Assembly: GCA_022821685.1 (NCBI GenBank)
Contig: JAJEDD010000034.1
Location: 89,811-153,810, forward strand
Reading direction: 5' to 3'
Source: Acidimicrobiia bacterium
Lineage (GTDB): Bacteria > Actinomycetota > Acidimicrobiia > Acidimicrobiales > Aldehydirespiratoraceae
DNA: 64,000 bases
The translations under genes were made by a program, and so were the position numbers. Positions 36,801 to 44,413 of the stretch are shown here, one piece after another. Numbering within the stretch: the stretch's first letter is position 1; each line of letters starts with the position of its first letter. Below the pieces are notes generated by a model. The model searched no databases. It worked only from the letters and a program-made list of their open reading frames with translations, and was not told the origin of the DNA.

Positions 36801-38104
36801 GATCCGAGCATGCATGCGAGGCGGCACGATTCGCGCTCGACGGGGCCCTGGCGGTACCGGGCTACCTGGAGGCCATCCGATCCGCAACCTCCGAGCCCGA
36901 TGCCGGAGAGCCGCGCCCGCCCTCCGGCCCTGGGGACGCGAGCCATGGCGACAGCGGCGGCTTGGCCAGCGGCGGTCCGATGGCTCCGATGCCCGGTTCG
37001 GAAGGACTTCGACAGGCCGTGGAGTCCCTATCGCATCTGGTCGCAGGCGCCGCCGGCCAATCGGATCAGGGCCGGCGCTCCGGCCGGGCCGAGGCACCCG
37101 ATGCACGGCCGGACAGCGTGCGCCAGTCGCTGCTCCAGAGGCGGGACGCTCTCGGAGCCGGATGGGACGCCGGCGACTTCCAGCCGGACCCGGCGATGCC
37201 ACTGTACGTGGAGGTGACCGGCCCGTCGGGACGGGCGACACTGGCGGAATCGGTCTCGGCGGTGGCTCAGCAGCACCAAAGAGTGGCCGGCCTGCTCAAC
37301 CGCAAGCAGGACGACGCTTTGCGCCAGTTGCTCCAGGGCATGATCGCAAGGGAGGTCGCCGACAAGATCTTCGATGCCGAGCGGCTCGTCGAGCACATGA
37401 ACACCCGGCTCCGTACGGTCGCCACCGCGCACCGGGTCGGCGTGCGTCTGAGATGGCGCCGCTCAGGCGAACTCGACGATGCCACCGCGCGCATGGTTGA
37501 ACTGCTGGCCAAGAAGCCCGATGTCCGCACCGATGATGAGACCGGCGAGCTTCGCCGGGCACTGTCGGACCGCCTAGACGCGGCCAGGGCCGAGCAGCCC
37601 GACCTCTCCTACCGCCAGCTGATCGCCGAGACCCTCGACTACAAGCAATGGCATGAGATGGCGCTGATGGTGCGCCGGGGCAGCGAAGAATCGCGGCTGA
37701 GCAGGTCGACGCCGCTATCGGAGGGCGAGAAGAAGCTGGTCGCCTACCTGCCGCTGTTCGCAGCCGCGTCGGCGTCCTGCGACGCGCTGGCGGAGCACCA
37801 GGCGCCCCCAGGCGAGCAGCGGCCCGGCATCGCGCGCTTCGTGCTGCTCGACGATGCCTTCGCCAAGGTCTCCGAGGACAACCACGCCGCGCTGTTCAGC
37901 CTGCTGGTCGACCTGGACCTGGACTTTGTCGCCACCAGCGAACGACTGTGGGGAACCCACGCAACCGTGCCTGAACTTGCCGTGACCGAGGTCATACGCG
38001 ATGCGCAGCTGGAGACCATCCTGCTCGAGCACTACCGGTGGGACGGTGCCACCCTCACGCACAGGCCGACTGATGGCACAACCCATGGACGACAACCCCG
38101 CTGA
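33818..38104 (+). CDS. jetC: Wadjet type II SMC-like ATPase JetC (TIGR02680 family)
   Basis: 1428-aa SMC/MukB-like motor of a type II Wadjet anti-plasmid system. The ATPase head is split: Walker A GVNGSGKSTAMN (residues 48-59) at the N-terminus, and near the C-terminus signature LSEGEKKLVAYLPLF and Walker B ARFVLLDDAFAKV with the D-loop/H-loop region following. Between lie about 1,100 residues of Ala/Arg/Glu-rich coiled coil (e.g. REIETLETDQGRLRVEIAALE) with a hinge-like middle part. In studied Wadjet systems JetABC extrudes DNA loops and JetD cuts closed circular DNA. The GTG at 33818 is leaderless-type. It overlaps jetA by 32 bp. Confidence 0.93.
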   Translation: MTASAEGSTPPAGDDSHRWRLNRAGIVNVYQYGNDVLSFAGGRLLLRGVNGSGKSTAMNMLLPFLLTTRERGIDAAGEQSGILKSWMLSGRDDAQPVGYLWIEFERGGEYAVCGCGIKANRQADSVNTWWFLTSKRPGIDFDLAAGGTALSSEALRAALDGDPVFGKAQRRDYRRSVEQRLFAGASIDQHVRLINKVRSPRVGDRIDLELRDYLVDALPQVSEQALAEAAQPLDDLDEHRRGVAELARTLDAVRGLLEVYRSYCLSDLRQRLAGCEQQLKERRDCGRAERSSERAAAAAAAEVGRVDREIETLETDQGRLRVEIAALEKSRAYQDGQQLEGLRELVLDLAQQCQTAAARVEAAEQRAHRDAVELDQARHTSLNDGDTLNKELAAARELGSRCRLDRRPPGPVTVTGRDIAPAAAATDASPLDDEPPDRRGLNPAEPEVLDTARIDHELAAAVSAVGRRRSDVEQVKKALQAEQAAARELDHAEAAREQAAHTADHAAQRLTESNRRLTAARNEWLQQTREWAAKSARLLESAGLRGPDTAAAGAEILAADAPPTDLETRHDQLRAVAETLTDHWLGMVVAVEARLEHEQRAEHEAQSLVDELERRTEPEVPRLRWQRVSDWCLADLIDFAPGLQESQRAGLEAALEASGLLSARPADGALELASGELVAVASQGVADSLSEVLAITVPERLAGQIDVGSLQKLLESISCNASSDAATLATVDGEFRVGSLRGHHRKDRAEHIGATARRAHLERARAEARRHRDDAAGTVQRSRAELERSRNALRAAQLQRDCLPATTAILGARAQVDGDTATLERASARRDEAAAAASDAERQLSRSSDGLHRVATTLSLPSDGHGLGAFELDLAEVEAALQRCRSHAETLARSITSWRRDSHRWRKAVQALAEEQTELRRVESKHTDERAGLATLEDSIGAEYAEVVATRDRCRAELAGLEARAPELRREQRRSLERKAEAEAAASAAAERTERSEHACEAARFALDGALAVPGYLEAIRSATSEPDAGEPRPPSGPGDASHGDSGGLASGGPMAPMPGSEGLRQAVESLSHLVAGAAGQSDQGRRSGRAEAPDARPDSVRQSLLQRRDALGAGWDAGDFQPDPAMPLYVEVTGPSGRATLAESVSAVAQQHQRVAGLLNRKQDDALRQLLQGMIAREVADKIFDAERLVEHMNTRLRTVATAHRVGVRLRWRRSGELDDATARMVELLAKKPDVRTDDETGELRRALSDRLDAARAEQPDLSYRQLIAETLDYKQWHEMALMVRRGSEESRLSRSTPLSEGEKKLVAYLPLFAAASASCDALAEHQAPPGEQRPGIARFVLLDDAFAKVSEDNHAALFSLLVDLDLDFVATSERLWGTHATVPELAVTEVIRDAQLETILLEHYRWDGATLTHRPTDGTTHGRQPR

Positions 38105-39644
38105 ATCGCAGGACACCCGCTCCGATCACTCTTCGGGGGGCGATCCGGACGGTGCTCGCCTGCTGTTCCGGTATCTCGGCGGCGAGGAGTGGAACGAGTA
38201 CCGGGCCATCCTTCGGGTCTTCGCCGACACCTTTTTCGCCGAGTTCACCCCCGAGGATGTGGCCTCACGCACCGGTACCGGCGCGGACACGGCAAGGGAC
38301 CGCCTGGAGAGCCTGCGTCGCTGGGGCAACCTCACGGTGTCGTCGTCGGTGGGCAACCCGTCCAGCCTCGACGACTACTACCGGAGGCGCCACCGATACC
38401 TGATCACCCGCTCGGGCCAAGAAGTGTTCGATTTGGTTGAGGGGGTGCTGGCCACGGCTGACGAGATCGGTGACGTGCAGGCCGGGCGGCTGCGCGACCT
38501 GCATCGGGCTCTGGGCGCGGTGCTCGAGCACACCGCGCCCGCCGCGGAGATGTCGCCTGAAGCGTCGAGCCGCCTGGCCGACACGGTTCGCACCGTCTTC
38601 GATCTCCACGACAGCTTCACGACCGAATTGACGCATTTCTTCGCCCAGCTCAACGAATGGCAGAACCGCTACGACCTCACGCCCGACGAGGTTCAGATCT
38701 TCGCCGGCGTCCTCGTCGACTATGTGGGCGAACAGCTCACCGACATCGAGCGCATGGTCGGGCCCATCGGACGCTCTCTCGAGTCGGTGCTGGCCCGTCT
38801 CGACGACCTGCTGCCGACACTGCGATCCGGTCTTGCTGCTCGGGTGGATGATGCGGGCCTGGCCTCCAGCGTGACCGTTCGCAGGATCAAGGGCACCGCG
38901 GAAGAGGACTGGCAGCACCTCGCGGCCTGGTTCGTCCGGGCGACGGGCCGGCCGTCGCGACTCGACCAGCACACCCGTCAAGCGCTGGCCGCGGTGCGCA
39001 CTCTCACCACCAACGTCAGCCGGCTGGCCCGGCTCGGCACGGGCATGTCTTCGAGGCGCTCGGACTTCGTGCGGCTGGCCGGGTTCTTCGACCGGGCCGC
39101 CTCGGCAGAAGCCGCCCACGAACTGGCTGCCGCGGCGTTCGGTCTCGGCGCCTGCCGCCGCCTAGGCACACCGGCAGCGGACGCGCACGACCCAGAGCCC
39201 ACCTCGACCCCGTGGCCGGACGCTCCCAGGGCGACGGTGCCGGTGTCGCTGCGAGAGCGGGGCGACATCTCGACACGGGGCTCAGCCTCGCCCATGCGCG
39301 ACCGGGGCCGGGAACTCGAAATGCTGAGGAGGCGCCGGGAGCTGGAGCGGGTGGCTCGTGATCGCACCGCCGCCGAACTGCTGACCTCTGCCGGCGACAC
39401 GGGCAGGATCGACGGCGCCAAGCTCTCGCGAGAGTGCTTTGCAATGCTGCGCGATCTGGTGAGCCGTTCAGGACACGGTGCGAGGCCCGGCTCGTCCACT
39501 CGCGACGCGGTGGAGGCCGGCGTGCGCTGCGAGGTCCGCCGGGTTCCCGGCTCACGCACGGTGGTGGAGTCGCCGGAGGGACGTTTGGCTATGCACGATC
39601 TGGTTGTGACCGTCGCCGCTTCCGGCAACCCCGGCGGAGCGTAG
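38073..39644 (+). CDS. jetA: Wadjet type II protein JetA (TIGR02677/DUF2397 family)
   Basis: 523-aa kleisin-like component of the Wadjet SMC complex. The N-terminus LLFRYLGGEEWNEYRAILRVF and FAEFTPEDVASRTG ... YYRRRHRYLITRSGQEVFDL matches the DUF2397 family. LTHFFAQLNEWQNRYDLTPDE and the C-terminal ELEMLRRRRELERVARDRTAA are other conserved-looking parts. It bridges the JetC heads in the family model. ATG 38073 overlaps the jetC end; ATG 38085 is an alternative, and neither has a clear ribosome site, consistent with coupling. The jetB GTG follows its stop codon directly. Confidence 0.92.
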   Translation: MAQPMDDNPAESQDTRSDHSSGGDPDGARLLFRYLGGEEWNEYRAILRVFADTFFAEFTPEDVASRTGTGADTARDRLESLRRWGNLTVSSSVGNPSSLDDYYRRRHRYLITRSGQEVFDLVEGVLATADEIGDVQAGRLRDLHRALGAVLEHTAPAAEMSPEASSRLADTVRTVFDLHDSFTTELTHFFAQLNEWQNRYDLTPDEVQIFAGVLVDYVGEQLTDIERMVGPIGRSLESVLARLDDLLPTLRSGLAARVDDAGLASSVTVRRIKGTAEEDWQHLAAWFVRATGRPSRLDQHTRQALAAVRTLTTNVSRLARLGTGMSSRRSDFVRLAGFFDRAASAEAAHELAAAAFGLGACRRLGTPAADAHDPEPTSTPWPDAPRATVPVSLRERGDISTRGSASPMRDRGRELEMLRRRRELERVARDRTAAELLTSAGDTGRIDGAKLSRECFAMLRDLVSRSGHGARPGSSTRDAVEAGVRCEVRRVPGSRTVVESPEGRLAMHDLVVTVAASGNPGGA

Positions 39645-40802
39645 GTGGCCGACGACCGGCCGCACCGCGGCCCTGTCGGTCGTGACGGGCCCCGTCCCGA
39701 GACAGCGCTCGACCTGCGGGCGGCCGCCCGTCACTTGGTCGCGCACCCCATGGTCGCCGCGGAGACAGACCCCGAGACGTTCCGCCTGATCCGCAGGCAC
39801 GAGCCTCAACTCGACCGGTGGTTCACCCAGCGCTTCGGCTACCGGCTCCAAGTGGGCACCGACACCGCCCGGCTGTTCAAGTCGTCGACAGTCGCCACCA
39901 GACGGCCCCTCCGCACCGCGACCGCTGCCAGCCGGCCGTTCACGCAGCGCGAGTACACGATGTTGGCCCTGGCACTGGCCGCCGTTGCCGCTGGGCCCGA
40001 AGTGGTCAGTCTGCGCGACCTGATCGAGGAGATCAGGTCCGTCGCGGCCGACGCCAATGTGTCGCTCAGCGAGGAGCCGTCGGACCGGAGGGCGCTGGTG
40101 ACCGCGCTGCGCTGGATGATCGGCTGCGGAGCGGCCACCGAGATGCACGCCCGAATCGACAGCTACGCGTCCGACGGCTCTGCCGACGCGGTTCTGAGGG
40201 TGCGACCCGACCGGGTAGCAATGATTGCCCTGCCGGTGCTGGCACGCGCCGAAACTCCCGAGCAGCTGCTGGACCGCTCCGAGCAGCGGAGAGCGTCAAG
40301 GCCCTGGATGCGCTCGCTGCTGCTTGAGGAGCCCGTCGTCTATCGCACCGACTTGAGCAGCGCCGAATGGACCGAACTGCGGCGCCGGCTGGGCGAGGAG
40401 TCCGCGATCCTGGACGAGATGTTCGGGATGGTCATCGAAGCCCGGGCCGAGGGGCTCGCGGCGATCGACCCCGACGGAGACCTCACTGACAGCCGCTTCC
40501 CCGCGGGGGGCACAGTCGGACAAGCCGCCCTGTTACTGATCGACAGGCTGGTCGCAGCCGACCGCAACCCTGTCGAGCGCCATGCTCTGGTGACCATCGT
40601 CGCCGATCTGGCCGAGGCCCATCGCGTCGAGAGCCGCCACTGGGCTCAGATCGCCGAGGATCCTGTGCGACTGACCGACGAGGTGCTCGAACTCCTCCAA
40701 GACCACCGGCTGGTGCAAGTTGGCGGTGAATCCGTCGAACTGCTGCCGGCTGCTTGGCGGTACGCGGTGGAGGTGCGCATCGAGCAGGGATCGCTGCTGT
40801 GA
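39645..40802 (+). CDS. jetB: Wadjet type II protein JetB (TIGR02678/DUF2398 family)
   Basis: 385-aa KITE-like accessory subunit of the Wadjet complex, with winged-helix domains expected. Family signatures are ARHLVAHPMVAAETDPETFRL, RHEPQLDRWFTQRFGYRL, TARLFKSS and the C-terminal LLQDHRLVQVGGESVELLPAAWRY. It starts with GTG immediately after the jetA TAG and its stop overlaps the jetD GTG (GTGA), so all four jet genes are translationally chained. Confidence 0.92.
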   Translation: MADDRPHRGPVGRDGPRPETALDLRAAARHLVAHPMVAAETDPETFRLIRRHEPQLDRWFTQRFGYRLQVGTDTARLFKSSTVATRRPLRTATAASRPFTQREYTMLALALAAVAAGPEVVSLRDLIEEIRSVAADANVSLSEEPSDRRALVTALRWMIGCGAATEMHARIDSYASDGSADAVLRVRPDRVAMIALPVLARAETPEQLLDRSEQRRASRPWMRSLLLEEPVVYRTDLSSAEWTELRRRLGEESAILDEMFGMVIEARAEGLAAIDPDGDLTDSRFPAGGTVGQAALLLIDRLVAADRNPVERHALVTIVADLAEAHRVESRHWAQIAEDPVRLTDEVLELLQDHRLVQVGGESVELLPAAWRYAVEVRIEQGSLL

Positions 40803-42151
40803 CCGGCGGTGCGGCCGGTACGGGACACATCCCGCAGTCTCTCCTGGATTCGGGCCTGCAGCCGGTCTGGGCCCGGGTACGCCGCCACCTCGACAAGCAC
40901 GGAGCACAGCGGCGCGGCGCCGTCGCTCTGAGCGACCTGAACCCAGCCAGCGAGCTGACGCTGAGATCCATGCTGGGCAGTGTCAGCAGACGGCTCGATC
41001 TCAGCCGACTGGAGGCTGCGCTGGTCGAGCGTGGGTTGGGCGCCGACCTCAGCGAAGCGCTCACCCAGCTGGGTCACCCACCTTCTGCGGCGGCCGCCCA
41101 GCGCAGGAGCGACCGGGCCCGGGCATCTGCAGCCCAGACGGTGCTGCGAGACGCGGCTGAGTCGTGGCCGGAGCCCTGGGCCCGGGAATGGGCCGATGCC
41201 GCAATCAAGGCCGGGCTTCACGGAGGGCTCGACCCGGGCGAGGTCGAGGCGCTCGTGGAGGATGTGCGGCGCCTGATCGACTATCTGGACAGCGGCGACT
41301 CGATCGTCGGCGGCGCGGGACTGTCTCCTCAGCGTGGGCAGGAACCCAGCGAATCGGCGGATGCGGACAAGCCCCCGGGATCAGCTGGATCGCCGCTGTC
41401 CAGCCGCACCGAGCTTGCCGCCGCGCTCTTCGGTTCCGCCCATGCCCTCGATCCCGGAACCAAGCTGACCGCCCTCCTGACGCGGGCCCTTCAACTGCGG
41501 ACCGGCCGAGACCTGACCGGACGCGAACTCTGGGAGGCGGCCGGCATCCAGGCGGACCGGGTGTCCTCTCCCGCGCTTGTCTGGGGCGTCCCGGCAACGG
41601 GGAGTTCGATGCTCGCCGAGATGTTGCGGGGCGCGGCGAGCGGCGGGCTCCCGCTCCACCTGAGCCTGATGGCGTTGCGCCGCGATCCGGTGACGGTCCC
41701 GGCCGGGACGCAGGTGCTAGTAGCCGAGAACCCCCGACTCGTCGAGGCCGCCGCGGAGCGGAGCCTCAACTGCTGCGTGGCGGCCACCAACGGCAACCCC
41801 ACCACGGCCGTGACCACATTGCTGCAGCAGTTGCAGGGATCCGGGGCCCGTCTCTGGTACCACGGCGACTTCGACGCGGCTGGGATCGCGATCTGCCGCC
41901 GGATGCACGACCTCGGCTGCCGCCCCTGGCTGATGGGTGCCAGGCACTATCTGGCCGCGATCCGCCGGGCCGAGAACGGCGGAACGCGACTGGAACGCGA
42001 CGCCAAGGGCTGCGGTCCCACGCCTTGGGATACGACACTACAGGAGGTGTTCGACACACAGCCGCTCATCGTGCACGAGGAGTTCGTACTCGACGAGGTG
42101 CTCAGCGAGTTCCAGCACATGGCGCTCAGGGCTGCCGCCACGGATCGATGA
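40799..42151 (+). CDS. jetD: Wadjet type II nuclease JetD (TIGR02679/DUF2399 family, TOPRIM)
   Basis: 450-aa nuclease subunit that in characterised systems cleaves plasmid DNA once JetABC has extruded it. The C-terminal TOPRIM-like domain is visible: VLVAENPRLVEAAAER (Glu) and LWYHGDFDAAGIAICRRM (D-x-D). The N-terminal half is helical (DUF3323-like arm) with a Ser/Pro/Asp-rich linker near residue 175. Start GTG overlaps the jetB stop. Its last 26 bp overlap, tail to tail, the 3' end of the vapC gene on the other strand. Confidence 0.92.
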   Translation: MTGGAAGTGHIPQSLLDSGLQPVWARVRRHLDKHGAQRRGAVALSDLNPASELTLRSMLGSVSRRLDLSRLEAALVERGLGADLSEALTQLGHPPSAAAAQRRSDRARASAAQTVLRDAAESWPEPWAREWADAAIKAGLHGGLDPGEVEALVEDVRRLIDYLDSGDSIVGGAGLSPQRGQEPSESADADKPPGSAGSPLSSRTELAAALFGSAHALDPGTKLTALLTRALQLRTGRDLTGRELWEAAGIQADRVSSPALVWGVPATGSSMLAEMLRGAASGGLPLHLSLMALRRDPVTVPAGTQVLVAENPRLVEAAAERSLNCCVAATNGNPTTAVTTLLQQLQGSGARLWYHGDFDAAGIAICRRMHDLGCRPWLMGARHYLAAIRRAENGGTRLERDAKGCGPTPWDTTLQEVFDTQPLIVHEEFVLDEVLSEFQHMALRAAATDR

Positions 42152-42545
42152 CTTCGATGTCGAGCCCCTCGAAGTGCTTGGTGTCCCTTGTCGCGATGGC
42201 CAGGTCGTTGACGGCCGCGGTGGCGGCGATCAGCGCGTCCCCCAGGTCGAGGGTCCGCCCCGACTGTCGAGCCCGGACTCTGAGGCTGGCAGACCTTTCC
42301 GCTTCATCGACGCCCACGGGCAGCACGCGATCGGCGTGGCGGGCGACGAGCGACCGCATGGCGACCGCGATCAGGTCCCGGCGACGGCCGACCGGGAGCA
42401 TCTTTACCCCGAAGTCCAGTTCATGAATCACGATGGTCGACAGCCAGAGTTGGTGATCGGCAGACAGGAACGCGAGCACACGGCTGTCGGGCTCGGGCCG
42501 CACCGTCTCTGACACGACGTTTGTATCGAGAAGGACGCCCGTCAT
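42126..42545 (-). CDS. vapC: PIN-domain RNase toxin VapC (FitB-like)
   Basis: 139-aa PIN-domain protein, a metal-dependent RNase toxin. Acidic catalytic residues are Asp7 (LLDTNVVSE), Glu42 (VIHELDFG), Asp103 (LDLGDALIAATA) and Asp121 (ATRDTKHF). The sequence resembles FitB. Its ATG overlaps the antitoxin stop by 4 bp (ATGA), the usual toxin-second order. Its 3' end runs 26 bp into the end of jetD. It may stabilise the Wadjet locus as an addiction module. Confidence 0.92.
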   Translation of the reverse strand: MTGVLLDTNVVSETVRPEPDSRVLAFLSADHQLWLSTIVIHELDFGVKMLPVGRRRDLIAVAMRSLVARHADRVLPVGVDEAERSASLRVRARQSGRTLDLGDALIAATAAVNDLAIATRDTKHFEGLDIEVIDPWRQP

Positions 42546-42844
42546 GGCGCGTCGAGGCTCGCGTCAGAGAAGGGGATGTCGCGATCGGAGCGCCGGCCAG
42601 GGGACTCGAGCTCGTAGTCTCGGGGCATATGGTCCACAAGCCAGCGGCCCAAGGAGACCTCGGGTGACGAGCGGACCTTCCACAGCCGCTCTGGAACCAC
42701 TATGTAGGTGCGTTGGCGGCCGATGCGTTGTAGACCCTCCGCCTCGGCGCGGCGCAGGATGTGCGACAGGTGTGCCTTAGCCTCGGCGACTGTCCAGGAG
42801 TGGGACACACTGGCTGATTCTGAACTGGCTGATTCTGAGTCCAC
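42542..42844 (-). CDS. Phd/YefM-like antitoxin
   Basis: 100-aa antitoxin paired with VapC. The core VSHSWTVAEAKAHLSHILRRAEAEGLQRI and YIVVPERLWKV is a Phd/YefM-type DNA-binding domain; the C-terminal ~35 residues (DIPFSDASLDAP) would block the toxin. The N-terminal leader SESASSESAS comes from a 15-bp tandem duplication at 42809-42838, and an internal GTG (VSHSW...) after it is a possible start. AGGAGG lies just upstream of the GTG at 42844. A 14-bp palindrome 20 bp upstream is a likely operator for autoregulation. Confidence 0.85.
   Translation of the reverse strand: MDSESASSESASVSHSWTVAEAKAHLSHILRRAEAEGLQRIGRQRTYIVVPERLWKVRSSPEVSLGRWLVDHMPRDYELESPGRRSDRDIPFSDASLDAP
42809..42838 (+). repeat. 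15-bp tandem duplication in the antitoxin 5' end
   Basis: ACTGGCTGATTCTGA occurs twice in a row (42809-42823, 42824-42838), encoding SESAS twice on the minus strand. Confidence 0.9.
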
Positions 42845-42864
42845 GCATCCTCCTATTTTCTGAT

Positions 42865-42878
42865 CTAGTCTAGACTAG
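42865..42878. promoter_or_regulatory. Palindromic operator candidate upstream of the antitoxin gene
   Basis: CTAGTCTAGACTAG is a perfect 14-bp palindrome in an AT-richer stretch, 20 bp before the antitoxin GTG. Toxin-antitoxin complexes of this class usually bind such sites and repress their own promoter. Confidence 0.7.
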
Positions 42879-42911
42879 TAGATTACCACCTAGCTGGGCG
42901 GCCGAGCCAAG

Positions 42912-43015
42912 GGGCCGAGCGGATAGGCGAGCGAGTCCGGCCCATACGGGCGAGGCCGTGGGCTGTGTTGTCGCGGTTTGGGCGGTCCGTGAGCGCAGCG
43001 AACAAGAGCGGGAAT
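42912..43015 (+). repeat. Dispersed intergenic repeat, copy D
   Basis: Full-length copy with GGCCGAGCGGATAGGCGAGC, GAGTCCGGCCCATACGGGCG and TGAGCGCAGCGAACAAGAGC; the middle GCCCGAGCGGCCC block is replaced by a longer GGCTGTGTTGTCGCGGTTT-containing segment. Ends 27 bp before the Mca gene. Confidence 0.85.
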
Positions 43016-43028
43016 GATGGCGCGGCGC

Positions 43029-43034
43029 TAGCTT
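43029..43034 (+). promoter_or_regulatory. Putative leaderless -10 box (TAGCTT)
   Basis: TAGCTT ends 8 nt before the ATG at 43043; no ribosome site between. Confidence 0.45.
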
Positions 43035-43042
43035 CAGCGGCC

Positions 43043-43906
43043 ATGGTGACTTCGTCCGGCGGGCTCTGCCTGCTCACCGTTCACGCCCATCCCGATGACG
43101 AGGCCTCTAAGGGCGCGCCCACGGTGGCCCGCTACCACGCCGAGGGCGTGCGAACCGTGCTGGTGTGCTGCACGGGCGGTGAGGAGGGCGAGATCCTCAA
43201 CCCGGCGCTGGACAAGCCCTCGATGGCCGAGAAGCTGGCCGAGATACGCGCTGAGGAACTGGCCCGGGCCGCCGAGGTGATCGGCTACGACGGGGTGGTG
43301 ATGCTCGGCTATCGCGACTCGGGCATGGAGGGATCGGAGGCCAACGCCCACCCCGACTGCTTCGCCAACGCCGACCTCGAGGAGGCCGTGAGCCGTCTGG
43401 TGGCGGTGATCCGCCGCCACCGGCCCCAGGTGATCGTCACCTATCCCGAGGACCAGGGCGGCTACATGCACCCGGACCATGTGCGGGTCCACGAAGTGTC
43501 CATGCCGGCCTTCGAGCAAGCCGGCGACCCGCAGTATCGCCCCGATCTGGGGGAGCCCTGGTCGCCGGCCAAGCTCTACTACACGCTCTGGTCGCGGCGG
43601 CGCATCGAGGAGCGGCACCAGGCCTTCCAGGATCTCGGCTTGGAGTCGCCCTACAGCGAGTGGTGGTTCGACCGGCCCTCCACCGACGACCAGATCACCA
43701 CCCAGGTGCCGGTGGACGGGTTCATCGACGCCCGCATCGAGGGACTGCTGGCCCACGCCACCCAGATCGACCCTGAGTCGACCTTCTGGTTCGGTCTGCC
43801 CGCAGAGGTCGAGCGCTCCATTCACCCCTACGACGACTACGTGCTGGCCCGCGGCCCCCGCCCCGCGGCACTGCCCGAGCGCGACCTGTTCGAGGGCCTG
43901 CGCTGA
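43043..43906 (+). CDS. mca: Mycothiol conjugate amidase Mca (PIG-L deacetylase family)
   Basis: 287-aa zinc amidase that cleaves mycothiol S-conjugates during detoxification in Actinobacteria. The zinc site VHAHPDDEASKG (residues 13-24) and the later GGYMHPDHVRVHEVSMPAF give the family pattern. VLVCCTGGEEGEILNPALD and YRDSGMEG are typical of Mca rather than MshB. ATG 43043 removes a repeat-derived N-terminal extension and has a leaderless -10 box 8 nt upstream. MshB is the close alternative. Confidence 0.9.
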   Translation: MVTSSGGLCLLTVHAHPDDEASKGAPTVARYHAEGVRTVLVCCTGGEEGEILNPALDKPSMAEKLAEIRAEELARAAEVIGYDGVVMLGYRDSGMEGSEANAHPDCFANADLEEAVSRLVAVIRRHRPQVIVTYPEDQGGYMHPDHVRVHEVSMPAFEQAGDPQYRPDLGEPWSPAKLYYTLWSRRRIEERHQAFQDLGLESPYSEWWFDRPSTDDQITTQVPVDGFIDARIEGLLAHATQIDPESTFWFGLPAEVERSIHPYDDYVLARGPRPAALPERDLFEGLR

Positions 43907-43908
43907 GC

Positions 43909-44283
43909 ATGGGGCCAGAACCTCTGGGCGAGGGATGGCTGGAGGCCGTTGCGGTCGAGTTGGAGACTGTCGACGCGGCCGGCTCAGCCGACGGCGTGGC
44001 CCAGGTCGTCGTCAGCGGATCGCCGTCGGGAACGGCCACGTTCTGTGTCGTGGTGGCCGACGGTCGCCTGAGCGCGGCGCCGGGACGGCACCCGGAGCCC
44101 GACATGGTGCTTTCCTGGTCTTGCAAGGACTTCGTGGACGCTTGGCAGGGCGGGCTCTCGCTGGAAGCGGCCTACATGTCGGGCCGGATGAAGCTTGAGG
44201 GCAACCAGGTCCTGCTGTTTGACGGCTGGAGGCCGCTGTTGCGCTCGCCCCAGCTCCGATCGGCGCTGGCCTCTCTGCGCTGA
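43909..44283 (+). CDS. SCP2 sterol-binding domain protein
   Basis: 124-aa single-domain SCP2-like lipid carrier. Segments GTATFCVVVADGRLSAAPG, PDMVLSWSCKDFVDAWQG and LSLEAAYMSGRMKLEGNQVLLF follow the family pattern, with the ligand pocket formed by the last helix and strand. It starts 2 bp after the mca stop, so the two are probably co-transcribed. The bound lipid is unknown. Confidence 0.82.
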   Translation: MGPEPLGEGWLEAVAVELETVDAAGSADGVAQVVVSGSPSGTATFCVVVADGRLSAAPGRHPEPDMVLSWSCKDFVDAWQGGLSLEAAYMSGRMKLEGNQVLLFDGWRPLLRSPQLRSALASLR

Positions 44284-44321
44284 GCCCGTAGGGGGCGAGT
44301 CCGTCGACTTCGTGAGCGGGT

Positions 44322-44412
44322 CATTCCCGCTCTTGTTCGCTGCGCTAACAGGCCGCTCGGGCCCAGGGGCCTCGCCCGTACGGGCCGGACTCGCTCGCTA
44401 CTTTCTCGGCTT
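44322..44412 (-). repeat. Dispersed intergenic repeat, copy E (inverted)
   Basis: Reverse-complement copy: minus strand reads AGTCCGGCCCGTACGGGCG, GGGCCCGAGCGGCC and AGCGCAGCGAACAAGAGCGG. Lies between two convergent genes (SCP2 and YdjC). Confidence 0.85.
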
Positions 44413-44413
44413 C

